Below are positions 25,492 through 34,928 of a stretch of 64,000 bases of DNA, piece after piece (positions within the stretch are counted from its first letter, which is position 1; each line of letters opens with the position of its first letter). The notes beneath the pieces were generated by a model. That model saw only the letters and a program-made list of their open reading frames with translations, did not search any database and was not told the origin of the DNA. This DNA is from GCA-2686295 sp964402995 (GTDB taxonomy: Archaea > Nanobdellota > Nanobdellia > Woesearchaeales > GCA-2686295). A program made the translations under genes and the position numbers. Where the stretch lies: NCBI GenBank assembly GCA_964402995.1, contig CAYOEA010000007.1, positions 39,773 through 103,772 on the forward strand. Reading direction: 5' to 3'.

Positions 25492-26655
25492 TTATTTCTT
25501 GCCTTTCAAACCATACAATAATATTGATAAATTTTTAATTTTATTCTTAAATGATTCTTCTCGTAATTCAATATCATCAAATAATTTCTTGATGCTAGAT
25601 ACTTTTTGATTGATTGATTTTCCTTTTGAGAATACTGTTAATGCGCTAACTTTTTTTATTAAAAGATTTAATTCTTTTTCCATAGCTACTTTATCAATTG
25701 AAAGTGATGATACAATCGTATGTGCTTTCATCTTTGATCTAAATAAATCTTCGAATTGTTTCTCAATAACAGTTGTATCTTCAACTATTGATTTTAACTC
25801 ATCTTTCTGAATAGTAATTTTCTTAATAAGCTTATCTTGTGAAGACTTAATATCATCTTCATGGTCTCGAACTTTCTTTAGAAGCGGATCTATAACTTTC
25901 CTCGTATGTTTTTTTAATTGTGATTCAATATTATCCGCATAACTCTTTAAATTTTTCAAAGTTTTTTTTGAATGAGTTAATTCATGTTCTCTTGAATCAA
26001 TTCGTTTATTTACGTTTTGAGCCAAAGAAATCATATCATTAATTTGATCTTTTATTTTATCTTCAGAAGTTTTTAACTCATCAATATCCTTTTCACTATC
26101 AGAAATTTTACTTTCTTCTACTTTAATTTTATCAATTAGTTCAGCTACATCTACTGATTTTGATTTTATCTTCTTCTCTGCGTCTACAAGCATTGACTCA
26201 AACTTGTTTTTTTGATCAATAAGTTTTTGATCTAATCTTTCTTTTGAATCTTCATATTTTTGAAGTGTATTTAAATCATCTTTAATCAGTTCTTTTTTTT
26301 CATTCACTGCCTTATAGATTGAATCAAACTCCATTTTTACGTCTTCTAAACCTAAAGAATCCCTATCAACTAATTGAAGCATGGTTTCTGCTTTTCTTAC
26401 AAATGCTTCTTTTTGAGAAGAATACTCTTTCTCTTTATCTTTTAGATTTTCTGAAGAAAGTTCTTTCTTAGTAATATAAGTTTTTGAGAATTTATATTCG
26501 AATGTAACATATCCTTCTTCTTCTAAGAATTCTGCCCATTCATTAACAATTTGTTCTGAGACTGCAAGTTCTTTTGCAGCATCTTTAACTAATACTTTTT
26601 CTCGCTCATTTATTAGTGATAAAAGTCTATCAACACCAGTTTCTATTAATCCCAT
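25492..26655 (-). CDS. winged-helix plus long coiled-coil protein of the pilus locus
   Basis: 387 residues from the ATG at 26655, selected because TATTTAAA at about 26680-26688 lies 27 bp upstream; the longer frame to 26772 would overlap the next gene. Residues 1-75 look like a winged helix (VLVKDAAKELAVSEQIVNEWAEFLEEEGYVTFEYKF) and the rest is an almost unbroken coiled coil with heptad Lys/Glu. The same wing recurs at 42573 beside the other pilus ATPase. It heads the ATPase/platform genes, so a regulatory or cytoplasmic scaffold role in the pilus is likely (inference). Confidence 0.8.
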   Translation of the reverse strand: MGLIETGVDRLLSLINEREKVLVKDAAKELAVSEQIVNEWAEFLEEEGYVTFEYKFSKTYITKKELSSENLKDKEKEYSSQKEAFVRKAETMLQLVDRDSLGLEDVKMEFDSIYKAVNEKKELIKDDLNTLQKYEDSKERLDQKLIDQKNKFESMLVDAEKKIKSKSVDVAELIDKIKVEESKISDSEKDIDELKTSEDKIKDQINDMISLAQNVNKRIDSREHELTHSKKTLKNLKSYADNIESQLKKHTRKVIDPLLKKVRDHEDDIKSSQDKLIKKITIQKDELKSIVEDTTVIEKQFEDLFRSKMKAHTIVSSLSIDKVAMEKELNLLIKKVSALTVFSKGKSINQKVSSIKKLFDDIELREESFKNKIKNLSILLYGLKGKK

Positions 26656-26770
26656 CAAAATTATACTACAATTATGGTTTAAATACTTTTCTAATTTTAT
26701 ATCGACAAATAATACATTCTTCAACATCACAAAGCTTAAAAGTAAAGCCATAAAATCTACTAATGAAAAC

Positions 26771-28210
26771 ATGGATCTGATAAATACTTTAGAAAGTCAA
26801 AATAAGAAAAAACCCTTAAAACGTGCAATGAGTGGTTTTGAAGTTGAAATGCATATTCTAAAAGCCAGTGGTAGAATGAGTTACAAAGGCTTTGATCTTG
26901 TTAACAAAGTTAAAGAAAAATATCCTGAAGTTGATGTTGTTAAAGAATGCGGCAAAAATATGCTTGAACTTGGATGTTATCCAAACATTAATTCTTACAA
27001 CCCTGCAATGGAAATGATTAAGTCTATTGAAAAAGTTATGGAAGTTGCTAAAGAAAACAAACTTAGAATTTTCCCATTTAGCACATATCCTGGAAAAATT
27101 AAAACTAGATTCACACCAGACACAACTGGAAAATACAAAATTCAAGAAAAAATATTTGGAAAAGACAAATTTGCACTAGCCACTAAAGTTGTTGGTTTTC
27201 ATCATCATTACGCATTTCCAAAAGGAGTTTTTGACAATGAAAAAAAAGAACTTAAATTATTAGTTGATAGTAAACTAAAAAGAAGTCTTATCAATTGTTA
27301 TAATTTCGAAATTGCAATTGATCCAATCCTCACACTTTTAACTCAATCATCACCTTTTTTTGAAGGTCGAATTCTTGCTAAAAACTCTAGAATTTTAGTT
27401 TATAGAGGTGGCAAAAAACTAGATTATCCTGGTCTTTATGATAAACTACAATTATTAGGAGGCCTTCCACCTTACAAACAAACTCAAGTTGATTTAGATA
27501 ACAGTCTAAAACTTAGAGAAACTAAATGGCAAAAACTTGTTGAAGAAGCAAATCCAAAAGCTAATTTTAAAGAGATTTACCCGCACAATCTTGATATTTC
27601 ATGGAACCCTGTTAAAATAAATAAACATGGAACTTTGGAACAAAGAGGTTTAGACATAAATTATATGAGTACTATGTTTGCAGTTTCAGCTCTCATCAAA
27701 TTCTCACTCAGAAAAATTCAGCGTGAATTCATCGAAGTTATTCCTGCTGATAATGGCATGAATGACTCGTTTATAATTAGAAATGGAATCATGTATATAC
27801 CGCCTCACACATATGTTCGTAACAATTTACAGCGAGCTAGTGTTTACGAAGGCTTTGCAAATAAAGAACTTTATGAGTATACTAAAAGATTTTTTAGACT
27901 TGCAAAATCCTCAGTTCCAAAATTTTACTTACCTTTACTAAAAAAGATTGAAGCTATGATTAAGAAAAAACGGTCTCTATCTGATGAAATGCTAACTTTA
28001 GCAAGACGTAAAGGCTGGGTTAACAAAAAAGGAAAAATTTCAAGAAGAAAAGCTAAAAGATTTGCTTGTTATTATTCAGATAAATTTGAAAAAGATCTTA
28101 TAGAAACTAAAAAAATAGTTGAAACTATTATGGCAGAGCATAAAAAGTCCGAACAGACTCAAATAAGCGAAGATGATGAACCTAATAAATCAACAAAAAA
28201 CAAAAAATAA
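26771..28210 (+). CDS. GCS2-like carboxylate-amine ligase
   Basis: 479 residues of the glutamate-cysteine ligase 2-like (COG2170-type) fold, which joins amines to carboxylates using ATP. Visible signatures are SGFEVEMH (21-28), NMLELGCYP (63-71), the metal-binding GFHHHYAFP (142-150), SPFFEGR, LRETKW and GTLEQRGLDINY. A basic C-terminal tail of about 80 residues (KKGKISRRKAKRF, then KK/S-rich) is additional. It is the first gene of a three-gene set with an ATP-grasp and an amidohydrolase. The product is unknown; glutathione-type synthesis is only one possibility. Confidence 0.8.
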   Translation: MDLINTLESQNKKKPLKRAMSGFEVEMHILKASGRMSYKGFDLVNKVKEKYPEVDVVKECGKNMLELGCYPNINSYNPAMEMIKSIEKVMEVAKENKLRIFPFSTYPGKIKTRFTPDTTGKYKIQEKIFGKDKFALATKVVGFHHHYAFPKGVFDNEKKELKLLVDSKLKRSLINCYNFEIAIDPILTLLTQSSPFFEGRILAKNSRILVYRGGKKLDYPGLYDKLQLLGGLPPYKQTQVDLDNSLKLRETKWQKLVEEANPKANFKEIYPHNLDISWNPVKINKHGTLEQRGLDINYMSTMFAVSALIKFSLRKIQREFIEVIPADNGMNDSFIIRNGIMYIPPHTYVRNNLQRASVYEGFANKELYEYTKRFFRLAKSSVPKFYLPLLKKIEAMIKKKRSLSDEMLTLARRKGWVNKKGKISRRKAKRFACYYSDKFEKDLIETKKIVETIMAEHKKSEQTQISEDDEPNKSTKNKK

Positions 28211-28262
28211 TTCTACTTCAAAAAGACAAACATTTTAAAGAGGAAAAAACACATAATTTAAT

Positions 28263-29603
28263 ATGAATAACAATCACTTTCTAAAAACAAAAAAAGAATA
28301 CGATTCTTGTAATAAAAATATCGAACAATACTATGAAAAAATTGGTATGAATTCAGGAGATAATACCCTTCCTTTTTTCATTACAGCAAACATCATTTCA
28401 AAAAAACAAATAAATGATTTACAGTCCAAAACAGAACAGCTTACAGAAGTAATTGATAAAGTTGTTAACTTATATCTTAATGAAAATAAATTTGCAGATC
28501 AATTCAGCATTCCTAAAGAAGAACTTAAAATCATTAATATTCCTAGAGGATTCAAAACTATTAATGTCTTTAACAGATATGACTTATTTTTGTACAAAAA
28601 TAAATTCAAAGTTATCGAAATTAATCCTGAAAGTCCTTCAGGTATGGGCAGGACTCCTTTTATCGATAAAATTTTCTTAAAACAAAAACCTTTCCAATTA
28701 CAAAAACAAAAAGGTGAAATTAAAGGTTTTCCTGATACTAGACAATTCTTACTTGATGGTTTTCTTAGTGTCTATAATGAATGGGGTGGAAAAAAGAAAA
28801 AACCAACTATTGCAATTGTCGATTTAAAGGGTATAAAAACAATTTCAGATCAAATTTATATCAAAGAATACTTTGAAACTAAAGGACATAAAACTATTAT
28901 TTGTAGTCCTGATGAACTAAGCTTCAAAAAAACTTTACTTAGAAAAGGTCTTTATTTCAAAAAAGAAAAAATAGACATTATTTATCGAAGATTTATTACA
29001 ACTGATTACCTTGAAAACACCGTTCTTTTCAAAGAAGTAATTAAAGGTTTAAAAGAAAAAAAAGTTTGTATGCTTAATCCTTTTGCATCAAGAATTATTG
29101 ATGATAAAAGTCTTCTTACCAGATTGCAAGAAGGAGTATTTGATGAAGCTTTAACAGCTAAAGAAAAAAAGTTAGTTAAAGAAATCATTCCTTGGTCAAT
29201 TGAAATAAATGATAATTCCATCAAAAACTACAAAGGTGGAAAAGCTGCACTCTTAAAATACATCACAAGAAAAAAGAATGATTTAGTTCTAAAACCATCT
29301 ATTGCCTATGGCGGCGTAGATGTATTTATTGGAGAAGACTGTTCTAAAGCTATATGGGAAAAAGCTGCAACTAGAGCCATTAAAGAAAAGAAATGGATTG
29401 TTCAAGAGTACTTAAATATTCCAACAATTGATGTCCCAGAAATAAAAAATGGCACAGTTGTTTACAATAAAAAATACATTAATTTATGTCCTTTTGTAAT
29501 TAATAAAAAAGTTGCTGGTTTTGTAACTAGAATTAGTAGCTCTAAAATTATTAATACAACTCAGGGTGGCGGAATGATTCCAACTTTCATCTTAAAAAAA
29601 TAA
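28263..29603 (+). CDS. ATP-grasp ligase, circularly-permuted-like
   Basis: 446 residues. ATP-grasp features appear late in the chain: DLVLKPSIAYGGVDVFIG (phosphate-binding loop region), KKWIVQEYL, NLCPFVINKKVAGFVTRIS and a C-terminal TTQGGGMIPTFIL. The acidic metal-binding region INPESPSGMGRTP comes earlier, near 120. This order resembles circularly permuted ATP-grasp/glutathionylspermidine synthase-like enzymes. With the upstream GCS2-like ligase it forms a classic amidoligase pair, implying stepwise peptide-bond formation on a small substrate or protein. 52 bp separate it from the first gene; GAGG lies about 18 nt before the ATG. Confidence 0.78.
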   Translation: MNNNHFLKTKKEYDSCNKNIEQYYEKIGMNSGDNTLPFFITANIISKKQINDLQSKTEQLTEVIDKVVNLYLNENKFADQFSIPKEELKIINIPRGFKTINVFNRYDLFLYKNKFKVIEINPESPSGMGRTPFIDKIFLKQKPFQLQKQKGEIKGFPDTRQFLLDGFLSVYNEWGGKKKKPTIAIVDLKGIKTISDQIYIKEYFETKGHKTIICSPDELSFKKTLLRKGLYFKKEKIDIIYRRFITTDYLENTVLFKEVIKGLKEKKVCMLNPFASRIIDDKSLLTRLQEGVFDEALTAKEKKLVKEIIPWSIEINDNSIKNYKGGKAALLKYITRKKNDLVLKPSIAYGGVDVFIGEDCSKAIWEKAATRAIKEKKWIVQEYLNIPTIDVPEIKNGTVVYNKKYINLCPFVINKKVAGFVTRISSSKIINTTQGGGMIPTFILKK

Positions 29604-29639
29604 CAAAACAAGATTTAGAATAATTAAAAAAAACACAAA

Positions 29640-30935
29640 ATGGTAAAAATAAAATATCCTTGGAACAAACAAATAAGCGCGATTTACAAAACTATAATTC
29701 AAGATACTCCTATCGTTGACTCTCACGTTCATCTAGGTCTTGATGATGATGGCGAAACTACCACTGCTGAAACTATAATTAAAGAAATGAATAGAATGAA
29801 CGTTACTCGTTCAGCAATTTTTCCATTTAGCGATCCTGACAGAGGTGATGATTACCATTTACCTAATCAAAGAATTTATGATGCTTGCAAAAAATATCCT
29901 GATAGATTTATTCCTTTCTTTAGATTAGATCCAAAAAAAAAGTGGAAGAAAGAATTTGAACTTAGAGCAAAAGAGGGTTTTGTTGGTGTAAAACTTCATC
30001 CTGTTAGACAAAAATTCAAAATTGATTCTAAAGATTCAATTGAAATTTTCAGACGTGCAAAAGAAAAAGAATTAGTTGTTCTTGTCCACACTGGTCTTGG
30101 CATGAGTGAGATGTCAGGTCAATTAAAGAATCTACTGAAAAAAGTTCCTGATGCAAAAATTATTCTTGGACATGCAGCATTCGTTGATATGAACAAAGTG
30201 ATTGAAGTTGTTAAGGATTACCCAAATGTTTATTTCGAAATTAGTGCAATTAGGGTTTTTGACTTTTACAATCTTATCAAACAAATTAGCTCCACTAGAA
30301 TTTTATTTGGAACTGATTATCCATTCTACGACTTACCTTTAACTTTAGAACTTTTAATTGGAGTCTCTCTAACGTATAAAAAAAGCATTAAGTCAATTAA
30401 GGCTATGCTTGGTAAAACTTTCCAAGACATGCTTAGAAATACTGAGCTATTTAACAAAAAAAAGATCAAGAATCCTTATGTGCATAAAACAAAACATAAA
30501 GATGAATTCAAATTTGACTTGTACAATCTAACTAAAAAAAGCTTAAAGTTAATCACAACTTTGCCTTATCTTCCGATCAAAACATTCATTGATAAAATCT
30601 CATCTATTGAAAGTCGAAAGAATGCAAATAGAATTGTTCATTATCTTAGAATTTATACTTTCCTTAACGGAGCAGAAGTTCTACTTGAAAAAGAATCTTA
30701 TCCTAGAGCATATAATCGCCTTAGAATTATTAGAAATATTACTAAAGATGCTTTTGATAGAGGAGAAGAAAGATATATCAAACTCATAGCAAAATCTGTT
30801 GACAAAATAATCAAGGACCAAAAAAAGATTGTCAAAGAACTTAAAACTAATGATTATAATACTCAAAGCGAAGCTAGAACTAATATTAGAATTGCCAAAA
30901 ATATTTGCATCACTAGAATTCTGAAAGTTGAATAA
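29640..30935 (+). CDS. metal-dependent amidohydrolase (TIM barrel) with helical C-terminal extension
   Basis: 431 residues. The first 265 form an amidohydrolase_2-type barrel: metal site DSHVHLG, GVKLHP, VLVHTG, ILGHAA and the catalytic Asp in FGTDYPF. The remaining 165 residues are helical and charged with no recognised family. It lies 36 bp after the ATP-grasp gene, so it may hydrolyse or tailor the product of the two ligases, or degrade a related amide. Substrate unknown. Confidence 0.83.
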   Translation: MVKIKYPWNKQISAIYKTIIQDTPIVDSHVHLGLDDDGETTTAETIIKEMNRMNVTRSAIFPFSDPDRGDDYHLPNQRIYDACKKYPDRFIPFFRLDPKKKWKKEFELRAKEGFVGVKLHPVRQKFKIDSKDSIEIFRRAKEKELVVLVHTGLGMSEMSGQLKNLLKKVPDAKIILGHAAFVDMNKVIEVVKDYPNVYFEISAIRVFDFYNLIKQISSTRILFGTDYPFYDLPLTLELLIGVSLTYKKSIKSIKAMLGKTFQDMLRNTELFNKKKIKNPYVHKTKHKDEFKFDLYNLTKKSLKLITTLPYLPIKTFIDKISSIESRKNANRIVHYLRIYTFLNGAEVLLEKESYPRAYNRLRIIRNITKDAFDRGEERYIKLIAKSVDKIIKDQKKIVKELKTNDYNTQSEARTNIRIAKNICITRILKVE

Positions 30936-30955
30936 AACCCAAATAGACATTTAAC

Positions 30956-30967
30956 CACTAATTAGTG
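30956..30967 (+). promoter_or_regulatory. candidate operator CACT-N4-AGTG upstream of an unknown gene
   Basis: CACTAATTAGTG is fully palindromic and is centred about 25 bp upstream of the TATA box TTTATATAT (30983-30991). Confidence 0.5.
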
Positions 30968-31012
30968 ATGAAAATAGGAAACTTTATATATTATTAAAGA
31001 CATAAAAGCTGT

Positions 31013-32029
31013 ATGGGTAGCATAATTCCACATATAATCATTAAACATGAAGAGTCAGCAATAGATTCATTAAAAAATGATTTCTCTTTAAATGTAAAAA
31101 AAGATTATGTAATTGTATCAAATCCCATACACGCACCAAGTAATAGTTCTCAAGAATCAGTCGATGATATAACAGACAAAACAATTAGAGCATTTGAAAA
31201 ACTTAATTCTATAGATGAAGCAATAGCACCAGCCCATGTACTTGTAAAAAATAACATTAGAGGAAGACTAGAACATGGAAAACCAACAGGATACATCGTT
31301 GAACTTACAGATAACGGGCCAGTTGTTCATTCACTCGACCACATGATAGACTTACCTCTTCTTGGAGGCTATGGAAGCCTACTCGACCCAGTAATGCTTG
31401 CTTCAAATACAGAAGATGGGGACTTAAGAAATTCAACAGATGAAGTGTTAAAAGAAAAAATTGCAAAAGATAAAGATATCAAAAATAAAATAGAATATGC
31501 AGAAGTTAAAGGTATTCAATTAAATTTTAACAGAGCAGGAACATCGCCAAGATATTTAAGAATTCAAACAGAAAAAAATCAATGGGCATGTCTTAACATT
31601 GAGCAAAATCCAGATGCTAAAGCATACATCGTACTTTTCGATGCGAAAAGTTTAACAAAAAACCCATTCGAATATTTCGCAAGAGAAAATATTGATGAAT
31701 TAGAATATGCAAGAAGAAGAATTAGTCCAAAAGCAATATCCCATATTGCAGGAATAAATTTTAACAAAGAAAATGGAGTGTGGATTTTAGATTCACCAAT
31801 CATATCAGATGTATATGGAGATCTTGAAATGATAAACACAAATCCAGATACTCAAATCTCAGATTCATACATCAATAGAATAACTAATGGTTTGATTGGA
31901 GCAGAACAAATGGCAGCTGGGTTTGCAGAATGTTACATGAAAAATACAATCCAAGCCAATGGGCAATCTTTACATAAACACGAGAAGTTCAAATCAGTTC
32001 TAGAAGAAAAAGCTAAACAAACTATATGA
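31013..32029 (+). CDS. unrecognised cytosolic protein
   Basis: A 338-residue protein with no signal peptide, membrane helix or recognised motif. Composition is mixed alpha/beta with segments such as KPTGYIVELTDNGPVVHSLDH and AKAYIVLFDAKSL. The TATA box at 30983-30991 is 26 bp before the ATG, so the mRNA is leaderless. It has its own promoter and operator-like palindrome, so despite its position it is probably not co-regulated with the ligase cassette or the exporter. Confidence 0.7.
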   Translation: MGSIIPHIIIKHEESAIDSLKNDFSLNVKKDYVIVSNPIHAPSNSSQESVDDITDKTIRAFEKLNSIDEAIAPAHVLVKNNIRGRLEHGKPTGYIVELTDNGPVVHSLDHMIDLPLLGGYGSLLDPVMLASNTEDGDLRNSTDEVLKEKIAKDKDIKNKIEYAEVKGIQLNFNRAGTSPRYLRIQTEKNQWACLNIEQNPDAKAYIVLFDAKSLTKNPFEYFARENIDELEYARRRISPKAISHIAGINFNKENGVWILDSPIISDVYGDLEMINTNPDTQISDSYINRITNGLIGAEQMAAGFAECYMKNTIQANGQSLHKHEKFKSVLEEKAKQTI

Positions 32030-32077
32030 TCACCCTAATAAGGAAATTTTATAAACATCCACTCCACTTATTTTTCT

Positions 32078-33034
32078 ATGAGGTTTATGTCTTGGTTAAA
32101 AAAAAAGTTTAGAACTAAACCTCTTAAAGCCAGCAATATCAATTTTTCTTATGGAAAACATAAAATTCTTGATAATTTCAGTCTTACAATCAAGCACAAT
32201 CAAGTCCTTTCGGTTGTTGGACAGAGCGGAGAAGGAAAATCTACTTTCTTACATTTAATCTCAGGAGCTATGACTGATTCTTACAAAGGTAAAATCAAAA
32301 TCCATGGATTCTCTAGATCGCTAGCAAAAAGAGATATCGGTTTTGTTCCTCAAGAAGTATCACTCATCCCAGATTTATCAATCAAAGATAATCTTATTTT
32401 CTTTGGCAGCCTAAATAATATGTCTGCAAAAAGAGCTCAAACTAAAGGTAAAGAGTTAATGAAACTCATGCAACTTGATGTCGAGGACTCTCGTCTTCCA
32501 AGTGAACTTTCAGGAGGACAAAAAGTCAGGCTTAACATTATTGTCTCGCTTCTTCACAGTCCTAAAGTTTTAATTCTTGACGAGCCTTTTGTTGGTCTTG
32601 ATTATCATAACAGAAAAATTCTCTGGCATTTCTTAAAACATCAAAAAAATAGGAAAAAAACAGTTATCTTAACTACACACCTACTTGTTGAAGCAGAACA
32701 TCACTGCGACAGAATTGTTCTCTTAAAAAAAGGCAGAGTTTTTGCCAGTGGTAAACTTGAAGATCTTAGAAATAAACTTGATGCAGAATATATTTGTGAA
32801 TTAAAAACTAAATATCTTAGTAAATCTAACAATGCTGAAATGTTAAAATATTGTGAGAACCATAACATCACTATGATGGATCGTTTTGACAATTATCTTA
32901 TGCTTTCAGTTCAAACTATTGGTGCTAGAAATTATTTTCTTAAATTCCTTGACAAACTAGGAGTTGATTATGAAGAAATTGGTTTTAGAGAACCAAATCT
33001 TGACGAATTATTTTTGAAGGTGAAAAATCAATGA
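32078..33034 (+). CDS. ABC transporter ATP-binding subunit (ABC-2 exporter type)
   Basis: 318 residues: Walker A GQSGEGKST, Q-loop VPQE, signature LSGGQKVRL, Walker B VLILDEPFVGLD and the H-loop TTH, followed by a C-terminal extension of about 80 residues seen in drug, lipid or polysaccharide exporters. The start codon overlap with the permease (TGA/ATG) shows an operon. A TATA box at about 32044-32053 suggests a leaderless start at 32078 or at the second Met, 32087. Substrate unknown. Confidence 0.92.
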   Translation: MRFMSWLKKKFRTKPLKASNINFSYGKHKILDNFSLTIKHNQVLSVVGQSGEGKSTFLHLISGAMTDSYKGKIKIHGFSRSLAKRDIGFVPQEVSLIPDLSIKDNLIFFGSLNNMSAKRAQTKGKELMKLMQLDVEDSRLPSELSGGQKVRLNIIVSLLHSPKVLILDEPFVGLDYHNRKILWHFLKHQKNRKKTVILTTHLLVEAEHHCDRIVLLKKGRVFASGKLEDLRNKLDAEYICELKTKYLSKSNNAEMLKYCENHNITMMDRFDNYLMLSVQTIGARNYFLKFLDKLGVDYEEIGFREPNLDELFLKVKNQ

Positions 33035-34311
33035 TTGGGCTAATAAATAGAATTTTACAACTAATAATAACATTCCCAGTTAGTCTTATTGGTTTTATTA
33101 GAAAAGATTTTCTTCTTCTTTTCAAAAAGAAAAAATACCTTTACCTTTCAATCCTACTCCCGATCATTTTAGGCGCAATTTATGTTTCAATGCTTGGATC
33201 AAACACAACCAGCATTTCAGTTATTGTTTGTGATTTTGATAATACAGAACTAACAAAAAATGCATTCTCCTACATTGAAGGATTTGATGTTTATTATTCA
33301 AATGATAATGCTTGTGTTGATGAATTAAAACAAGGAGTTAGAGAAAGAGATTATCTTTTTGGAACTATTATTCAAAAAGGATTTAGCAATCGTCTTGAAA
33401 ATTTACAACAATCAGAAATAATCATTCATTTTGATGATAGCGACCCTGCAATTACCGCTCTTGCTAGTTGGAAATTTGACATTGCAATGGGTCCTTTTAA
33501 AAAACAATTAGTTGAAAACTTTGCAAATGAATTATCTAATAAAGCAGGCGATGCTAGAGAAAAAATAACTCTTGGACTTCAAATCGCTGAAAGTATTGGA
33601 CTAAAAAAATATGATGCATTATTCAAAAATCTTCAAGGCGCAGAATCAGATCTTAGAAGCTTAGAAGAAATTGATTCAAGATTTATGTCTGAACCAATTA
33701 TTGTCACTAAAAAAGGAGTTTATGATTCTAGCCACAATCTCATCGATTTAGGTCTTGCACCTCTTTTCTGCATCTTAAATTTATTCCTTCTTCTAATGCT
33801 TTGTTCAACAGGAGTAATTTACGATAGAAGAAATAAAATCTTATCCAGAATTAGAACTAGCAATAGCACAATCTTATCTTACGTACTTGGAAAAATGGTT
33901 GTTTTCTTAGCAATTACAGTCATTCAATTCATCATTCTTTATGGCTTATTTGCAGCATTTGGTGCAAGTTTCACAATCAACATTGGACTACTACTAAAAG
34001 CTCTTTTGTTCACTTCATTTGTTAACACAATCATAGGAGTTTTAATTGGTTTTATTAGCGATAGTGAAGGAATTGCAGTTTTAATTTCATTAATTATAAC
34101 CTTACCTCTTCTTTTCCTTTCAGGCATGTTTTATCCGCTTGAATTAATGCCAAACTTAATTCAGTTTTTCGCAAAGATTATGCCACTTAATGCAGAAATA
34201 TTAATGATTAAGAAAGCGATTCTTTTCGGTGGAGAAATTTTATCAAAACAATTTCTAGCACCACTAATAATTTTCATAGTCACTATTTTTATTTCTAAAA
34301 GAATTAAATGA
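33031..34311 (+). CDS. ABC-2 type permease
   Basis: 426 residues. One N-terminal helix (YLYLSILLPIILGAIYVSML), a large extracytoplasmic loop (about 60-230), then five or six helices: APLFCILNLFLLLMLC, VVFLAITVIQFIILYGLF, LLKALLFTSFVNTIIGVLIGF, EGIAVLISLIITLPLLFLSG and the last near the C-terminus. The motif FLSGMFYPLELMP is typical of ABC-2 permeases. It forms the membrane half of an exporter with the upstream ATPase. Confidence 0.9.
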   Translation: MIGLINRILQLIITFPVSLIGFIRKDFLLLFKKKKYLYLSILLPIILGAIYVSMLGSNTTSISVIVCDFDNTELTKNAFSYIEGFDVYYSNDNACVDELKQGVRERDYLFGTIIQKGFSNRLENLQQSEIIIHFDDSDPAITALASWKFDIAMGPFKKQLVENFANELSNKAGDAREKITLGLQIAESIGLKKYDALFKNLQGAESDLRSLEEIDSRFMSEPIIVTKKGVYDSSHNLIDLGLAPLFCILNLFLLLMLCSTGVIYDRRNKILSRIRTSNSTILSYVLGKMVVFLAITVIQFIILYGLFAAFGASFTINIGLLLKALLFTSFVNTIIGVLIGFISDSEGIAVLISLIITLPLLFLSGMFYPLELMPNLIQFFAKIMPLNAEILMIKKAILFGGEILSKQFLAPLIIFIVTIFISKRIK

Positions 34312-34401
34312 AAAGAATACACGAACACACAAAAAATAAAATAAATTTTGGTGCATTAAAAGAAAAACCTTTGAATGAATAAAACTATTTCTAGCACGCT
34401 T

Positions 34402-34417
34402 AATAATTTAAATTATT
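34402..34417. repeat. 16-bp perfect palindrome between convergent genes
   Basis: AATAATTTAAATTATT, flanked by CGC and GCG, can form a hairpin. It lies in the gap between the permease and the Cys-rich peptide gene, which converge, and may mark the 3' end of both transcripts. Confidence 0.4.
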
Positions 34418-34475
34418 TGCGACCCAAAACAAACTTTTTGAAGCCGCAAAGTTAAAATTTACTGAAATAAAAGAA

Positions 34476-34811
34476 TTAAAAATCAACCCATGTGCCATCT
34501 TGTGCACCAACCATAATACAACATTCCATACAACCATCAGTACAAGTTGGATCTCCAGGCCAAGAATTTCCACCACCAGAACACATACAAGCAGCTTCTA
34601 CAATCTGCCCACCTTGTTTAGAAATAACAGATTCTGATACTCGCATTGCTTGTCCACCTAAATTTTCTGTAACTAAATCATTTGTGATTGGATTTAAAAT
34701 TTTTCCTTGACCACCACCAACGAGCATTATCATCGCTACAATTGCAACTATTGCAACTACTGCAACTACTGAAAGATATAGATTATTTGATTCAATATTT
34801 TTTTTTACCAT
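34476..34811 (-). CDS. small membrane-anchored Cys-rich protein
   Basis: 111 residues: a short basic N-terminus, one long helix (LYLSVVAVVAIVAIVAMIML), then a Gly-rich linker and six cysteines (C75, C77, C90, C94, C97, C98) in the last third, arranged as CMC, then CTDGCMECC. The Cys set suggests disulfides or a metal/cluster site outside the membrane. TATA-like sequence lies near 34842-34852. No family recognised. It neighbours an ABC-2 exporter but is convergent with it. Confidence 0.7.
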   Translation of the reverse strand: MVKKNIESNNLYLSVVAVVAIVAIVAMIMLVGGGQGKILNPITNDLVTENLGGQAMRVSESVISKQGGQIVEAACMCSGGGNSWPGDPTCTDGCMECCIMVGAQDGTWVDF

Positions 34812-34928
34812 TTTAAAAAGTTAAAACCTCAACATTTTATTTTTATATTACTCTTAAAAAAACTAATATATAAAATTTTCTAAAAGATAATTCTAAAAAA
34901 TAAAAGAATAATTAAATTAATGAAAAAC

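Noticed and set aside
26656..26772. Longer start of the winged-helix coiled-coil protein
   Set aside because: It would overlap the promoter and start of the divergent ligase gene and lies upstream of the TATA box.
34308..34382. 24-codon ORF overlapping the permease stop by ATGA
   Set aside because: The overlap is suggestive, but the peptide is short and charged with no motif and no ribosome binding site beyond the overlap, so support is too weak.
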